Shown: positions 7,082 through 14,694 of the stretch, in pieces
How positions within the stretch are numbered: position 1 is the stretch's first letter
How the letters are laid out: every line of letters begins with the position of its first letter
Source: Bacteroidota bacterium
GTDB lineage: Bacteria; Bacteroidota; Bacteroidia; B-17B0; Aurantibacillaceae
Reading direction: 5' to 3'
Length of the DNA: 64,000 nt
Assembly (NCBI GenBank): GCA_023251755.1
Contig: JAHEYF010000013.1
Location: 1-64,000 of the forward strand
Notes under the pieces: model-generated
The model's database searches: none
Told to the model about the DNA's origin: nothing
Seen by the model: only the letters and a program-made list of their open reading frames with translations
Position numbers and translations under genes: made by a program

Positions 7082-7095
7082 TAACTTAGGTCACA
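7080..7095. promoter_or_regulatory. CRP/FNR-family-like operator
   Basis: TGTAACTTAGGTCACA is a 16-bp palindrome with one mismatch. With its flanks (A before, ATT after) it matches the site at 46710-46725 beside the Crp/Fnr gene. It lies 72 bp upstream of the lipoprotein start at 7008. Confidence 0.4.
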
Positions 7096-7270
7096 ATTAT
7101 ATTTTAAAATTACAAGCCAATATTAGGCTTTTTTCAAGACTCAAACAAAAAGCACTGCCACCTGTGTTCATCTTTGTTAGGCCATTTGTTTATTCAGCTT
7201 CGTAAGGCCTTAATTCCTGGTTAAAAAATCCCCTTTCCCAAAACAAAAAACCTTTATCTTTATCCTGCAG

Positions 7271-8152
7271 ATGAAAAGCAGCACAGAACATTTACCCGCA
7301 CATAAACAAAAAGAGTTAGCTACCATAGTAGAGGCCCTTACTGTGGAGTTCAACAACGTGGAGATGATCATCCTTTTTGGGAGCTATGCCCGTGGCGAAC
7401 AGGTGGAAGATACTTATGTAAAAGACGGAGGTATTTACGAATACCGCTCCGATTTTGATTTGCTGATTGTACTCACCCACAGCGGTAAAGAAAACAACGC
7501 CGCATTTAAACACAAAGTAAACCAGGCCATACGCAACACCCCCATTGAAACACCGGCCCGTACCATTATACAGGGCATTAATTCGGTAAACCAGTTAATT
7601 GATATGGGCAGCCCCCTGTTTAACGACATACGTGCCCAGGGCATTATGTTGTACACTACCGGGAATTTTAATCTGGGCAATCCGCGAAAACTAAAACCAC
7701 AGGAGGTGTTGAAAAATGCACAGGAGGATTTTGCACATTGGTTTAAGGGCGCAAATGAGTTTTATGAAATATTTAAAACCTCATTTAAAATGGAGTTCTT
7801 AAATAATGCAGCCTTCCAACTCCACCAGGCCACCGAAAGATATTATGCTGCTATATTGATGGTGTTTACCGGTTATAAGGCGAAGGACCACGATATTGAA
7901 AGCCTGGGTACACAGGTAAACGAACTGGACCGGCGCTTTGAAGCGGTGTTTCCTATGAATACCGATGAAGAAAGCCATCATTTTTATTTGTTAAAAGCAG
8001 CCTACGTGGATGCCCGCTACGAAAAGAATTACAAGATTACCAAAGAGGAACTGCATTACTTAAGTGCAAGGGTACAATTGCTGAAAGAACTTACGGAGAA
8101 GATATGTACCGAAAGGATTGGGGTTTTGCAAAAGGCGGTTGGCGGGCGTTAA
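7271..8152 (+). CDS. Fused MNT nucleotidyltransferase-HEPN protein
   Basis: A 293-residue cytoplasmic protein with two domains. Residues of about 15-130 are a minimal nucleotidyltransferase: the GSYARGE motif near 37-43, then SDFDLLIV with the metal-binding Asp61 and Asp63. Residues of about 150-285 are a helical HEPN domain (FKGANEFYEIFKTSFKMEFLNNAAFQLHQATERYYAAIL, ending DARYEKNYKITKEEL). In the separate two-gene form, HEPN is an RNase-like toxin and MNT the antitoxin that modifies it. The fused form is common in Bacteroidota, where its job is uncertain. A strict R-x4-6-H HEPN motif is not evident, so RNase activity is doubtful. The next locus is a toxin-antitoxin relic. Confidence 0.88.
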   Translation: MKSSTEHLPAHKQKELATIVEALTVEFNNVEMIILFGSYARGEQVEDTYVKDGGIYEYRSDFDLLIVLTHSGKENNAAFKHKVNQAIRNTPIETPARTIIQGINSVNQLIDMGSPLFNDIRAQGIMLYTTGNFNLGNPRKLKPQEVLKNAQEDFAHWFKGANEFYEIFKTSFKMEFLNNAAFQLHQATERYYAAILMVFTGYKAKDHDIESLGTQVNELDRRFEAVFPMNTDEESHHFYLLKAAYVDARYEKNYKITKEELHYLSARVQLLKELTEKICTERIGVLQKAVGGR

Positions 8153-8298
8153 TTGTACATTGGGGCATTGAGTTTGCCCGCTGTACATTGTATTCAGCTT
8201 GTGTTATATCCCACTGTTTAATACTTTGTATTGGAATCAGGAAATTGAAAACCAAAACAAAAACCCTTAAAAATAAGCCCTCTTATCCGGTAAATCCT

Positions 8299-8306
8299 TA
8301 ACTTTG
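8299..8306 (+). promoter_or_regulatory. -7 promoter element TAACTTTG
   Basis: It matches TAnnTTTG and lies 22 bp upstream of the VapB start at 8329. No clear -33 TTTG is seen at the usual distance. Confidence 0.4.
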
Positions 8307-8328
8307 TAATAATCCAAACAATATTAAC

Positions 8329-8493
8329 ATGGTAATCGTTATAAAAAAAGGCAGTAGTAAAGCAACTATCCTTGAACTATTGGATAAACTACGCAACAAA
8401 AAAGGCTTTAATGCTAAAAAACATTGTGGGGTAATAAAATTAAAAAGTGATCCGCTAACGATACAAAAAAAATTACGCGATGAGTGGGAATAG
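8329..8493 (+). CDS. VapB-like antitoxin (54 aa)
   Basis: An ATG at 8329 opens a 54-residue frame, MVIVIKKGSSKATILELLDK..., ending LTIQKKLRDEWE. This is the pattern of short Bacteroidota antitoxins paired with PIN-domain toxins: a KGSSK start, a helical middle, a CGVIKLK strand and a basic C-terminal helix. It binds its toxin in the cytoplasm and usually represses its own promoter. The stop codon overlaps the start of the toxin gene (ATG at 8480) by 14 bases, as is typical of coupled toxin-antitoxin pairs. The partner toxin is broken by an internal deletion, so this antitoxin is orphaned. Confidence 0.72.
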   Translation: MVIVIKKGSSKATILELLDKLRNKKGFNAKKHCGVIKLKSDPLTIQKKLRDEWE

Positions 8494-8609
8494 CTTTATA
8501 GCCGACACTTATTGCAGTAATATCTATTTTTTTAGACAGTCCCTTGCTTACTGCTGATAAGGATTTTTCTAAAATCAGCCGTCTGAACCTTGCGCTTTAT
8601 GAAGCCTGA
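8480..8609 (+). pseudogene. VapC PIN-domain toxin with large internal deletion
   Basis: The normal start overlaps the antitoxin: ATG at 8480 gives MSGNSFIADT, the N-terminus of PIN toxins with the first catalytic Asp. Right after the GACAC at 8504-8508 the toxin C-terminus begins in another frame: LIAVISIFLDSPLLTADKDF followed by SKISRLNLALYEA and a stop at 8607-8609, with the conserved TADKDF motif. About 80-100 central residues with the other acidic active-site residues are missing, and the two ends are out of frame. In the start frame translation stops after 25 codons. The product cannot be an active nuclease. Confidence 0.8.
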
Positions 8610-8759
8610 TACAAAGTTTTACAGGTAGCGAAGGACAAGGCTTAAATTTTTTTATAGTTGAAACTTCAATCCCTTTAGTGGGATGTAATTTTGTTCTTAA
8701 TTTTTGTTGCGGCCGTTTTCATGATACGTGAATGGGATTAGATTCTTAATTCAAATCTC

Positions 8760-9227
8760 ATGAAAACAAAACATAACAAAACTATTGTCCCCACAGGCAT
8801 TCAGCCCAGGTTTACGCTTTATGAAATTACCATACTACAGGCTTTTTGCAAAAGCGGTAGTTTTAAACGCTGCGCGCAATGGCTCAACATCAGCGACGAG
8901 GCCGTGCGTAAATTCCTGCACGCTGCTGTTGTTAAACTCAGCCAACACCCTCAGCTTTACCTGCAATGGCTGAACCAGCCCGGTTTAAAAATTGTACGGG
9001 AACCCAGCGCCCGGCAGCATGATTTTTTAGAAGCGCCCCTGCATACACACCAACTCCCTGCACGCCTTTACAATAATTTAACTGCATTGGGCTGCAAAAA
9101 CCTGGCTCATGTATTTGTTTTCAGTAGCCAGGATTTATTGGGAATGAAAGGCATAGGGGAGAAGTCGCTAAAGGTATTGAGGAATTTGTTGCAGGCGCAG
9201 GGCTGCGCGGCCTTATTAAAAGCATAG
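8760..9227 (+). CDS. HTH protein with RNA polymerase alpha-CTD-like C-terminal domain
   Basis: A 155-residue cytoplasmic protein. Residues of about 18-62 resemble a helix-turn-helix of the LuxR/sigma-like type (LYEITILQAFCKSGSFKRCA, QWLNISDEAVRKFL). Residues of about 98-147 resemble the helix-hairpin-helix alpha C-terminal domain of RNA polymerase: LPARLYNNLTALGCKNLAHV, then SSQDLLGMKGIGEKSLKVL with the GxGEKS hairpin. In RpoA this domain contacts UP-element DNA and activators. It could be a DNA-binding regulator that mimics or recruits alpha-CTD. It stands alone just after a toxin-antitoxin relic, which suggests an accessory gene. Both domain calls come from motif recognition only. Confidence 0.78.
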   Translation: MKTKHNKTIVPTGIQPRFTLYEITILQAFCKSGSFKRCAQWLNISDEAVRKFLHAAVVKLSQHPQLYLQWLNQPGLKIVREPSARQHDFLEAPLHTHQLPARLYNNLTALGCKNLAHVFVFSSQDLLGMKGIGEKSLKVLRNLLQAQGCAALLKA

Positions 9228-9345
9228 GGGTACGTTGTACCATGTACATTGTATGTTGTACCCAGACTTGATACAACATACAACGTACAACATACAAGGC
9301 CTCAGTGCCCCTTTGTGCCCTGAGTGCCTGAGTGGTAAAAGTCTT
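9228..9345. repeat. Word-like intergenic repeats (GTACATTGTATGTTGTA and CTCAGTGCC families)
   Basis: A GTAC-rich stretch, GTACCATGTACATTGTATGT and its inverted form, can fold on itself (9232-9296). It is followed by CTCAGTGCCCCTTTGTGCCC and TGAGTGCCTGAGTGG (9300-9335). Related words recur at 8152-8205, 39010-39050 and 51328-51525. Confidence 0.6.
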
Positions 9346-9349
9346 ACAC

Positions 9350-12300
9350 TTACCTCTTCACCTTTGGCCTCGCCACATCCTGCACCTGAATTTTAGTATT
9401 CGACAGGTAATTGTCGGTGCTTACACTTACTATGTACATACCCGCAGCTACATCAGTTAAATTAATGTTTTCAGTAACAAGGCTACTTAAGGCCAGGTTT
9501 TTTGTGTACACCAATTTTCCTTCCAGCGAATAAATTTTAACCTGGGCCGTATGTCCTTCGAGGTTTTGCAGGCTAAGGTTAAAACTACCGGTGTTGGGGT
9601 TGGGGTAAATACTTACAGCCGTACCTGCCTTTTTTTCTTCCACTGCAATGGTGTTGGTACTGCAACCCCTTAGTTTGAGTTCGGCCATGGAGCAGGTGTT
9701 GTTTCCTGAAATAGTACTGATAATTTTTAACCTCAAATATTTTGCACCCGTTCCTGTAAAATAAGCGCTTTGCCAGTTGGTAGTGGCGGCAAAAGTCCAG
9801 GTGGTGGGTGCCGACCAGGTGATGTTATCGGCACTGGTTGATATTTCAATGTCTTTGGGGTAACCGTTGGAGTTGTCCTGGCGGTTCAGCATATCCAGCC
9901 CGCCTAAATTATAAGCAGTGCTTAAGTTAAATACCAGGGTGTGCGGTAAGGGCGCATTGGCCTGCCAGTTGTTGTGCCAGATGGTGGTGTTGTCGTTGTC
10001 GAATAAATTATCTGCAGGGCCTGTACTGGAATTTGAACTCTGGCTTACTACGGTAACGGTAGGGGAATTCAATGTATCGCCACCTATGTAAACCGTTTGG
10101 GCATTGTTGGTGGTATTGTCGGTTGCGCCGTTGGGCATATCGGCAGTAACTTTAAAAGCCGATACATTGGTAAAGTTAAAGTTACCCAGACTTACTGTAT
10201 GTATTTGCCCCGTGCTTAGTGTTGCGGTTTGTGGCAGGGTGGCGTTTAACACCCCGTCTAAATAGACTTTTAATGTATAAGAGTTAATGGTGTTGGCGCC
10301 CGCATTGATTACCTCGGCCGAAACGGCTTGCGGTACGCATTTGTTAAGGGCTGTAATTCCCTTAATGATATTCATGGCCACATCGGTGGTGGCGGTGCAG
10401 CTACCAGTAACGGTAATAAAATTGTTAATGGTTTTGGTGTCTGTTCCGTTGGCATCGGTAACGGTAAGCGATACGGCGTAAGTACCGGGCAGGGGATAAG
10501 TAACGTTTACCACCGGGGCTGTGCTGGAACTGGCTACACCACCCGTAAACACCCAGTGGCGGGTAATGCCGGTGCTGCCTTCAACGGCAGACTGGTCGAT
10601 AAAAGTTAAGGCGGTTCCGTTGCAAACCGTAGTTGTTTTGTTGACTTTAAAAAATGCCACCGGGGCAGCTTTTTCATAAAAGTCGGATTCGTATATGCTA
10701 CGGCTGCCTGCGGTCAATACTTTTCCGCCCCAGTAGTCGGGCAGTATTTTAAAGGAAGGAGTTTGTACCGGAAGTCCGGTGTTGAACAAAACCCAGTCGC
10801 TTAAGGTGTTGTTGCGGTAATACACGGTGCGGGTAGTGGCAATGTACACCCCGCCGTTGGTACCTGCATGGTGGGTAATGCTTTGCAGGTTTTCTCCATC
10901 CAGCATACTGGTGCTGATATTGGTCCAGGTAACACCTTTGTTGGTAGAATGAAAAACTTTGAAACCGTTTAAGGAAGTTGAAGAACCAATTTTAATGGCC
11001 CATACTTCGCTTGCATTAGTAGCAGAACACACCAGGTCGTAAGCCGAACCCGTGCTTTTGTCTAATGCAGTGGGCAGGGATATATTGGCCCAGGTGGTGC
11101 CCCCGTCGGTGCTGCCCCATATTTTTTTAGGCGAGCCGTAAGTGCAGAGGTACATGGTTTTTTCGTCCTGCGGCGAAATTTCAAAATCAGAAGCGTATTC
11201 ACCAAAGTCTTTCACCGCTGTAAAGTTGGCTCCGGCATCGGTAGACTTCCAGAGGGTATTGGTTTCGCCCAGGTAAACGGTGTTGTATAAAAGCGGGCTG
11301 TAACGTATGCCGGATGCTTTACCGGTGGTGTAATCGTTGTTGGGGTCTTTGGTAAAATTAACGCCGCTTAAGCCGGCTGTTCTGTTGCCGGGTATGTGCT
11401 GGGCACCGTAATTACCAAAAATCATACGGTCGTCGGTGGAGTTTACTTCGCCCCCGCTGCCGTCGCCCCCGTTGCAACACAGCCAGCCGTTGTGGTACAC
11501 ATTGTTGTCCATTAACAAAGTACCGTTGTGGTAAGCCCCGCCTGTTAATACGCGGTGCCCTGTTTCACCATAGCCAATTCCAAAGCCCCAAAAGTCGGTG
11601 CCGGCAATGCCTTTAAAACGTTTATCAAAAGTAGCGCCCTGGTTGCCTGAGTACCAGATGCCCCCGTCGCAAGCCAGCCAGATGTCGTTGCCAAAAATTT
11701 TAATATCGTGTATGTCTGCGTGCACATATTGTGGTTTATAGGAATGGCTCCATTTAGAAGGGCAGGTAAAATCCACACCCCCATTGCTGGAATGCCAGAG
11801 GTTTACGCCTCCTAAAAATACTTTGTTCATGTCCGAAGCCGATACAGCATAAGCTACATCGTAATAATACTGGCCACCATCATCGGTACCATCGTCGGCC
11901 CAGCCCATCAGGTTTTTATTAGCAGTAGAGGGAGCCCCGCCGGGGCCGGTTCCGCAACACTGAAAGGTCCAGGTTTCGCCTTCGTCGGTACTCAAATACG
12001 TTCCGTAAGTTCCGCTGCCTCCGTTTACATTGCCGGTGCAGTTGGCGTACACGCGGCTAACACTGGCGGCGGTAACAGCAATTTCTGTTCTTTTTTGTTC
12101 GCCGGTGGATGGCCAGCCTGTTGTTTTGATGGTAAAGCTTACACCGTTGTCGGTAGACTTGTAAAACTCTGTACGGGTAGACGTGGCATTGTATTTTATG
12201 GTGTATATAATATTGTGATTGGTGGGATGGATTTCTATTTCCTGGTAATCGCCGGCGGTTTTGGTAAAGGTACTGCCTGCGTTGGTAGAACGGTAAAACC

Positions 12301-13012
12301 CCGACTCGGTGGCTACAAATACAATGGAAGCATTGGTGGGGTCCAGTACAATGTCTTTAACGGTATAGCCGTTGTTGCCAAAATTAGTGCCACCAATAGC
12401 GGCCCAGGTGCTTCCCCCGTCGGTAGATTTTAATAAGCGCCCGTCTTCGGCGCCTGCATATACAATGTTTTCGTTGGTAAAATCAATTTCAATGGCATAG
12501 GTAGCGGTTAAAGCAAGGTCCTTGGTTTTTAAAGTCCAGTTCAGGCCCTTGTCCACCGATTTCCATATCCCTGCATTGGCCGTTCCGGCATACAATACAT
12601 TGGTGTTGCTTTTGGCCTGTTCAACGGTGTACACATGTGCAGCACCGGCGGCGTAACTCATGGAGCCGGCGTCTTCATCGTAATCGAAGGGCCCTATGCA
12701 TTGCCAGTTGGCGGTGGTGCTTTGGGTGGAGGCGTTTTTTTGAAGTTTCGCATAAAAGGCATCGTCGCTGCGGCCCAATTGCTGGCTGTGTACCCAGTGT
12801 TTGTAATACTGGGTGTGGCTGTTTTTGGTAAAGGCATGTGTTTTATAATAGGCATCGTAAGCAGTCATTACCTGGTCCACCTGGGCCGAGTCGGAATACA
12901 TGAGTTGTGCCCAATAGGGCAGGTTGTTTCCGCTGTAGGCGTACTGGTGTTTTTGAGCGTAAGTCAAAGGAACAATTAATAGAAATAGCAGGGCAGTGAA
13001 AAGTGGTTTCAT
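9350..13012 (-). CDS. Large secreted sortilin-like/PKD/discoidin protein with T9SS domain
   Basis: A 1220-residue secreted protein. The signal peptide MKPLFTALLFLLIVPLTYAQ is clear. Residues of about 100-790 carry many BNR/Asp-box repeats of the sortilin/Vps10 propeller type (YKSTDNGVSFT, WKSTDAGANFT, WGSTDGGTTWANIS). A PKD-type domain (about 795-880, VAFFKVNKTT through TVTDANGTDTKTINN), a CARDB-like segment (about 890-975), an F5/8 type C (discoidin) domain (about 1000-1130, DNTTIWHNNWQ, ending CSMAELKLRGC) and a T9SS sorting domain (SIYPNPNTGSFNLSL) follow. The layout suggests a surface adhesin or glycan-binding protein. Asp-box propellers also occur in sialidases and xyloglucanases, but I see no catalytic motif. 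The palindrome AAACCT..AGGTTT lies just upstream of the start. Confidence 0.9.
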   Translation of the reverse strand: MKPLFTALLFLLIVPLTYAQKHQYAYSGNNLPYWAQLMYSDSAQVDQVMTAYDAYYKTHAFTKNSHTQYYKHWVHSQQLGRSDDAFYAKLQKNASTQSTTANWQCIGPFDYDEDAGSMSYAAGAAHVYTVEQAKSNTNVLYAGTANAGIWKSVDKGLNWTLKTKDLALTATYAIEIDFTNENIVYAGAEDGRLLKSTDGGSTWAAIGGTNFGNNGYTVKDIVLDPTNASIVFVATESGFYRSTNAGSTFTKTAGDYQEIEIHPTNHNIIYTIKYNATSTRTEFYKSTDNGVSFTIKTTGWPSTGEQKRTEIAVTAASVSRVYANCTGNVNGGSGTYGTYLSTDEGETWTFQCCGTGPGGAPSTANKNLMGWADDGTDDGGQYYYDVAYAVSASDMNKVFLGGVNLWHSSNGGVDFTCPSKWSHSYKPQYVHADIHDIKIFGNDIWLACDGGIWYSGNQGATFDKRFKGIAGTDFWGFGIGYGETGHRVLTGGAYHNGTLLMDNNVYHNGWLCCNGGDGSGGEVNSTDDRMIFGNYGAQHIPGNRTAGLSGVNFTKDPNNDYTTGKASGIRYSPLLYNTVYLGETNTLWKSTDAGANFTAVKDFGEYASDFEISPQDEKTMYLCTYGSPKKIWGSTDGGTTWANISLPTALDKSTGSAYDLVCSATNASEVWAIKIGSSTSLNGFKVFHSTNKGVTWTNISTSMLDGENLQSITHHAGTNGGVYIATTRTVYYRNNTLSDWVLFNTGLPVQTPSFKILPDYWGGKVLTAGSRSIYESDFYEKAAPVAFFKVNKTTTVCNGTALTFIDQSAVEGSTGITRHWVFTGGVASSSTAPVVNVTYPLPGTYAVSLTVTDANGTDTKTINNFITVTGSCTATTDVAMNIIKGITALNKCVPQAVSAEVINAGANTINSYTLKVYLDGVLNATLPQTATLSTGQIHTVSLGNFNFTNVSAFKVTADMPNGATDNTTNNAQTVYIGGDTLNSPTVTVVSQSSNSSTGPADNLFDNDNTTIWHNNWQANAPLPHTLVFNLSTAYNLGGLDMLNRQDNSNGYPKDIEISTSADNITWSAPTTWTFAATTNWQSAYFTGTGAKYLRLKIISTISGNNTCSMAELKLRGCSTNTIAVEEKKAGTAVSIYPNPNTGSFNLSLQNLEGHTAQVKIYSLEGKLVYTKNLALSSLVTENINLTDVAAGMYIVSVSTDNYLSNTKIQVQDVARPKVKR

Positions 13013-13322
13013 GGGGGTTGGTTGATTAGGTGAATATAGTGCCGCAATTCCTAAACCTGATTTAGGTTTTGCTTTTACAAATAACTAAAAGGGTTTAGAT
13101 AATCAAATCCTCATCTACCCTCTTAAAATCAGATGCCGCTTAAGGAGAAAGGAAGAAGACAATGCCGGTATTAATCGCTGTATGGTAAAACCAAATTGAT
13201 GAAATGAATATTTTGCCCGCTAAATACCCCGGTACGGACCTAAGCTGTGTTCAATAAAGTGAAATCGCCCTTAAGTATCAGATGAGCCTGCGGCTGTATT
13301 TTGTATATTCGTCTTAAAAAAT

Positions 13323-13775
13323 ATGAGAGTTGTTATTCAGCGTGTTTCGGAAGCTGCTGTAAAAATTGAAGGGCAGGTAAAGGCTTCCATTGGCAATGGC
13401 TTAGTTGTTTTGGTGGGTATTGAAGAAGCCGATGCTTTGGAAGATATACAATGGTTAAGTGCTAAAATAATTAACCTGCGCATATTTAACGATGCAGAGG
13501 GAGTACCCAATGTATCGGTAAAAGATTGCGGAGGCGAAATCCTGCTCATCAGCCAGTTTACCCTGCATGCCTTAACCAAAAAAGGGAACCGCCCTTCGTA
13601 TATAAAAGCAGCCCGGCCCGAACAGGCCATTCCTTTGTACGAAAAGTTTATTATTCAATTGCAAAACGACCTGGGCAAAACAATCCAAACCGGAACTTTT
13701 GGTGCGGATATGAAGGTGTCGCTCATTAACGATGGGCCTGTGACGATTGTGATGGATAGTAAGAACAGGGAGTGA
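13323..13775 (+). CDS. dtd: D-aminoacyl-tRNA deacylase
   Basis: A 150-residue protein, the standard length. It hydrolyses D-amino acids (and Gly mischarged on tRNA-Ala) from tRNA in the cytoplasm. The family's active-site motifs are present: ILLISQFTLHA (catalytic Thr of SQxT), KGNRPSYIKAA, and the GPVTIVMDS cross-subunit Gly-Pro motif near the C-terminus. MRVVIQRVSEAAVKIEGQ is the usual start, so the ATG at 13323 is secure. It stands alone: 310 bp of intergenic DNA without any gene I can see precede it (13013-13322), and tandem repeats follow its stop directly. Confidence 0.97.
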   Translation: MRVVIQRVSEAAVKIEGQVKASIGNGLVVLVGIEEADALEDIQWLSAKIINLRIFNDAEGVPNVSVKDCGGEILLISQFTLHALTKKGNRPSYIKAARPEQAIPLYEKFIIQLQNDLGKTIQTGTFGADMKVSLINDGPVTIVMDSKNRE

Positions 13776-13965
13776 TTAGCTGATGTGATGATTAGCTAAT
13801 TAGCTGATGGGAGTGATAGGTAAATGAAACCTGATAGGTGTTGATGATTAGCTGATGTGATGATATGCTGATTAGCTGATGGGAGAGATAGGTAAATAAA
13901 AACCTGATAGGTGTTGATGATTAGCTGATTGATTTGAAGATTGGGGAGACAGGTAAATGGAGACT
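13774..13965. repeat. 72-bp tandem repeat, about 2.6 copies
   Basis: GATTAGCTGATGTGATGAT starts copy one at 13774 and copy two at 13846; a degenerate third starts at 13919. Each carries AGCTGATGGGAG, GATAGGTAAAT and CCTGATAGGTGTTGAT. It begins on the last bases of the dtd stop region. The following 13966-14123 holds only CGCAGAG-rich and TTTTAACTTTTGACTTTTAAC word-like sequence before the sigma factor gene. Confidence 0.85.
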
Positions 13966-14123
13966 TGTTAGTAGTTCTCGCAGAGCAACGCAGATTATAA
14001 CGCAAAGTTTCGCAGAGGGTTTAGTGTAACCGTGATCAATCTTTTGGCTCTTGGCTTTTAACTTTTGACTTTTAACTTCCCTTTGTTACCCTTCCGTGTT
14101 ATATATATTAAGCAGGTGATTGA

Positions 14124-14690
14124 ATGAGTTCCGAAACGGAAACATATAGTGTATTGAAGTCCGACAGAGAAAAGGGGCTGAAGTTGATGTTTGAGCAGTA
14201 CGCCAAAAAGCTATTGGCTTACTCTACACACAACTGGCAGGTGGATGAGGATGCCGCATGGGACTTGATTTATAAAACCATGTACAAGGTAGCCGATGTT
14301 ATTCAGGAATATGAGTTTGTGAGTGAACAGAAATTCGCTTCTTTCATTTTCAAAATATACATCAATTACCTGCGCAACCACCTGCGCGATAGCAAAACAG
14401 CCAGCCAGGGCATTGTGGAAGTTGAGCTGAACGAAAACATTGTACACAATTATTCGCCTGCAACTAAACCACAAGCCTCAAACCCGGCCCTGAGCCTGTT
14501 GCAACAGGAATTGGACAAGCTGGAAGACTGGCAACGGATTTTATTGCTGATGCGGGGGCAGGACATAGCCTACAGCGAAATAGCCAAATATGTAAATAAA
14601 ACCGAAGACCAGTTAAAGGTGTATTACGGCAGATTAAAGAAACAACTGGCCGAAAGAATAAATGCGCAATTAATAACAACAAGTATTTAA
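14124..14690 (+). CDS. ECF-type RNA polymerase sigma factor
   Basis: A 188-residue sigma-70 family protein of the extracytoplasmic-function type. Region 2 lies at about residues 20-95 (LMFEQYAKKLLAYSTHNWQV, then FASFIFKIYINYLRNHLRDS). Region 4 lies at about 125-180 (LDKLEDWQRILLLMRGQDIA, YSEIAKYVNKTEDQLKVYYG), the promoter -35-binding helix-turn-helix. It directs RNA polymerase to a dedicated promoter set. The next gene starts 4 bp after its stop and encodes a membrane-spanning protein in the position of an anti-sigma factor; a third gene encodes an outer-membrane barrel. This looks like a cell-envelope signalling operon. Confidence 0.9.
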   Translation: MSSETETYSVLKSDREKGLKLMFEQYAKKLLAYSTHNWQVDEDAAWDLIYKTMYKVADVIQEYEFVSEQKFASFIFKIYINYLRNHLRDSKTASQGIVEVELNENIVHNYSPATKPQASNPALSLLQQELDKLEDWQRILLLMRGQDIAYSEIAKYVNKTEDQLKVYYGRLKKQLAERINAQLITTSI

Positions 14691-14694
14691 GAAA

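Noticed and set aside
8104..8301. 65-residue plus-strand frame
   Set aside because: Overlaps the end of the MNT-HEPN gene and then low-complexity intergenic words; no start signals.
11545..12979. Several 60-115-residue frames inside the 9350-13012 gene
   Set aside because: Antisense or shifted readings of Gly/Thr-rich Asp-box repeats.
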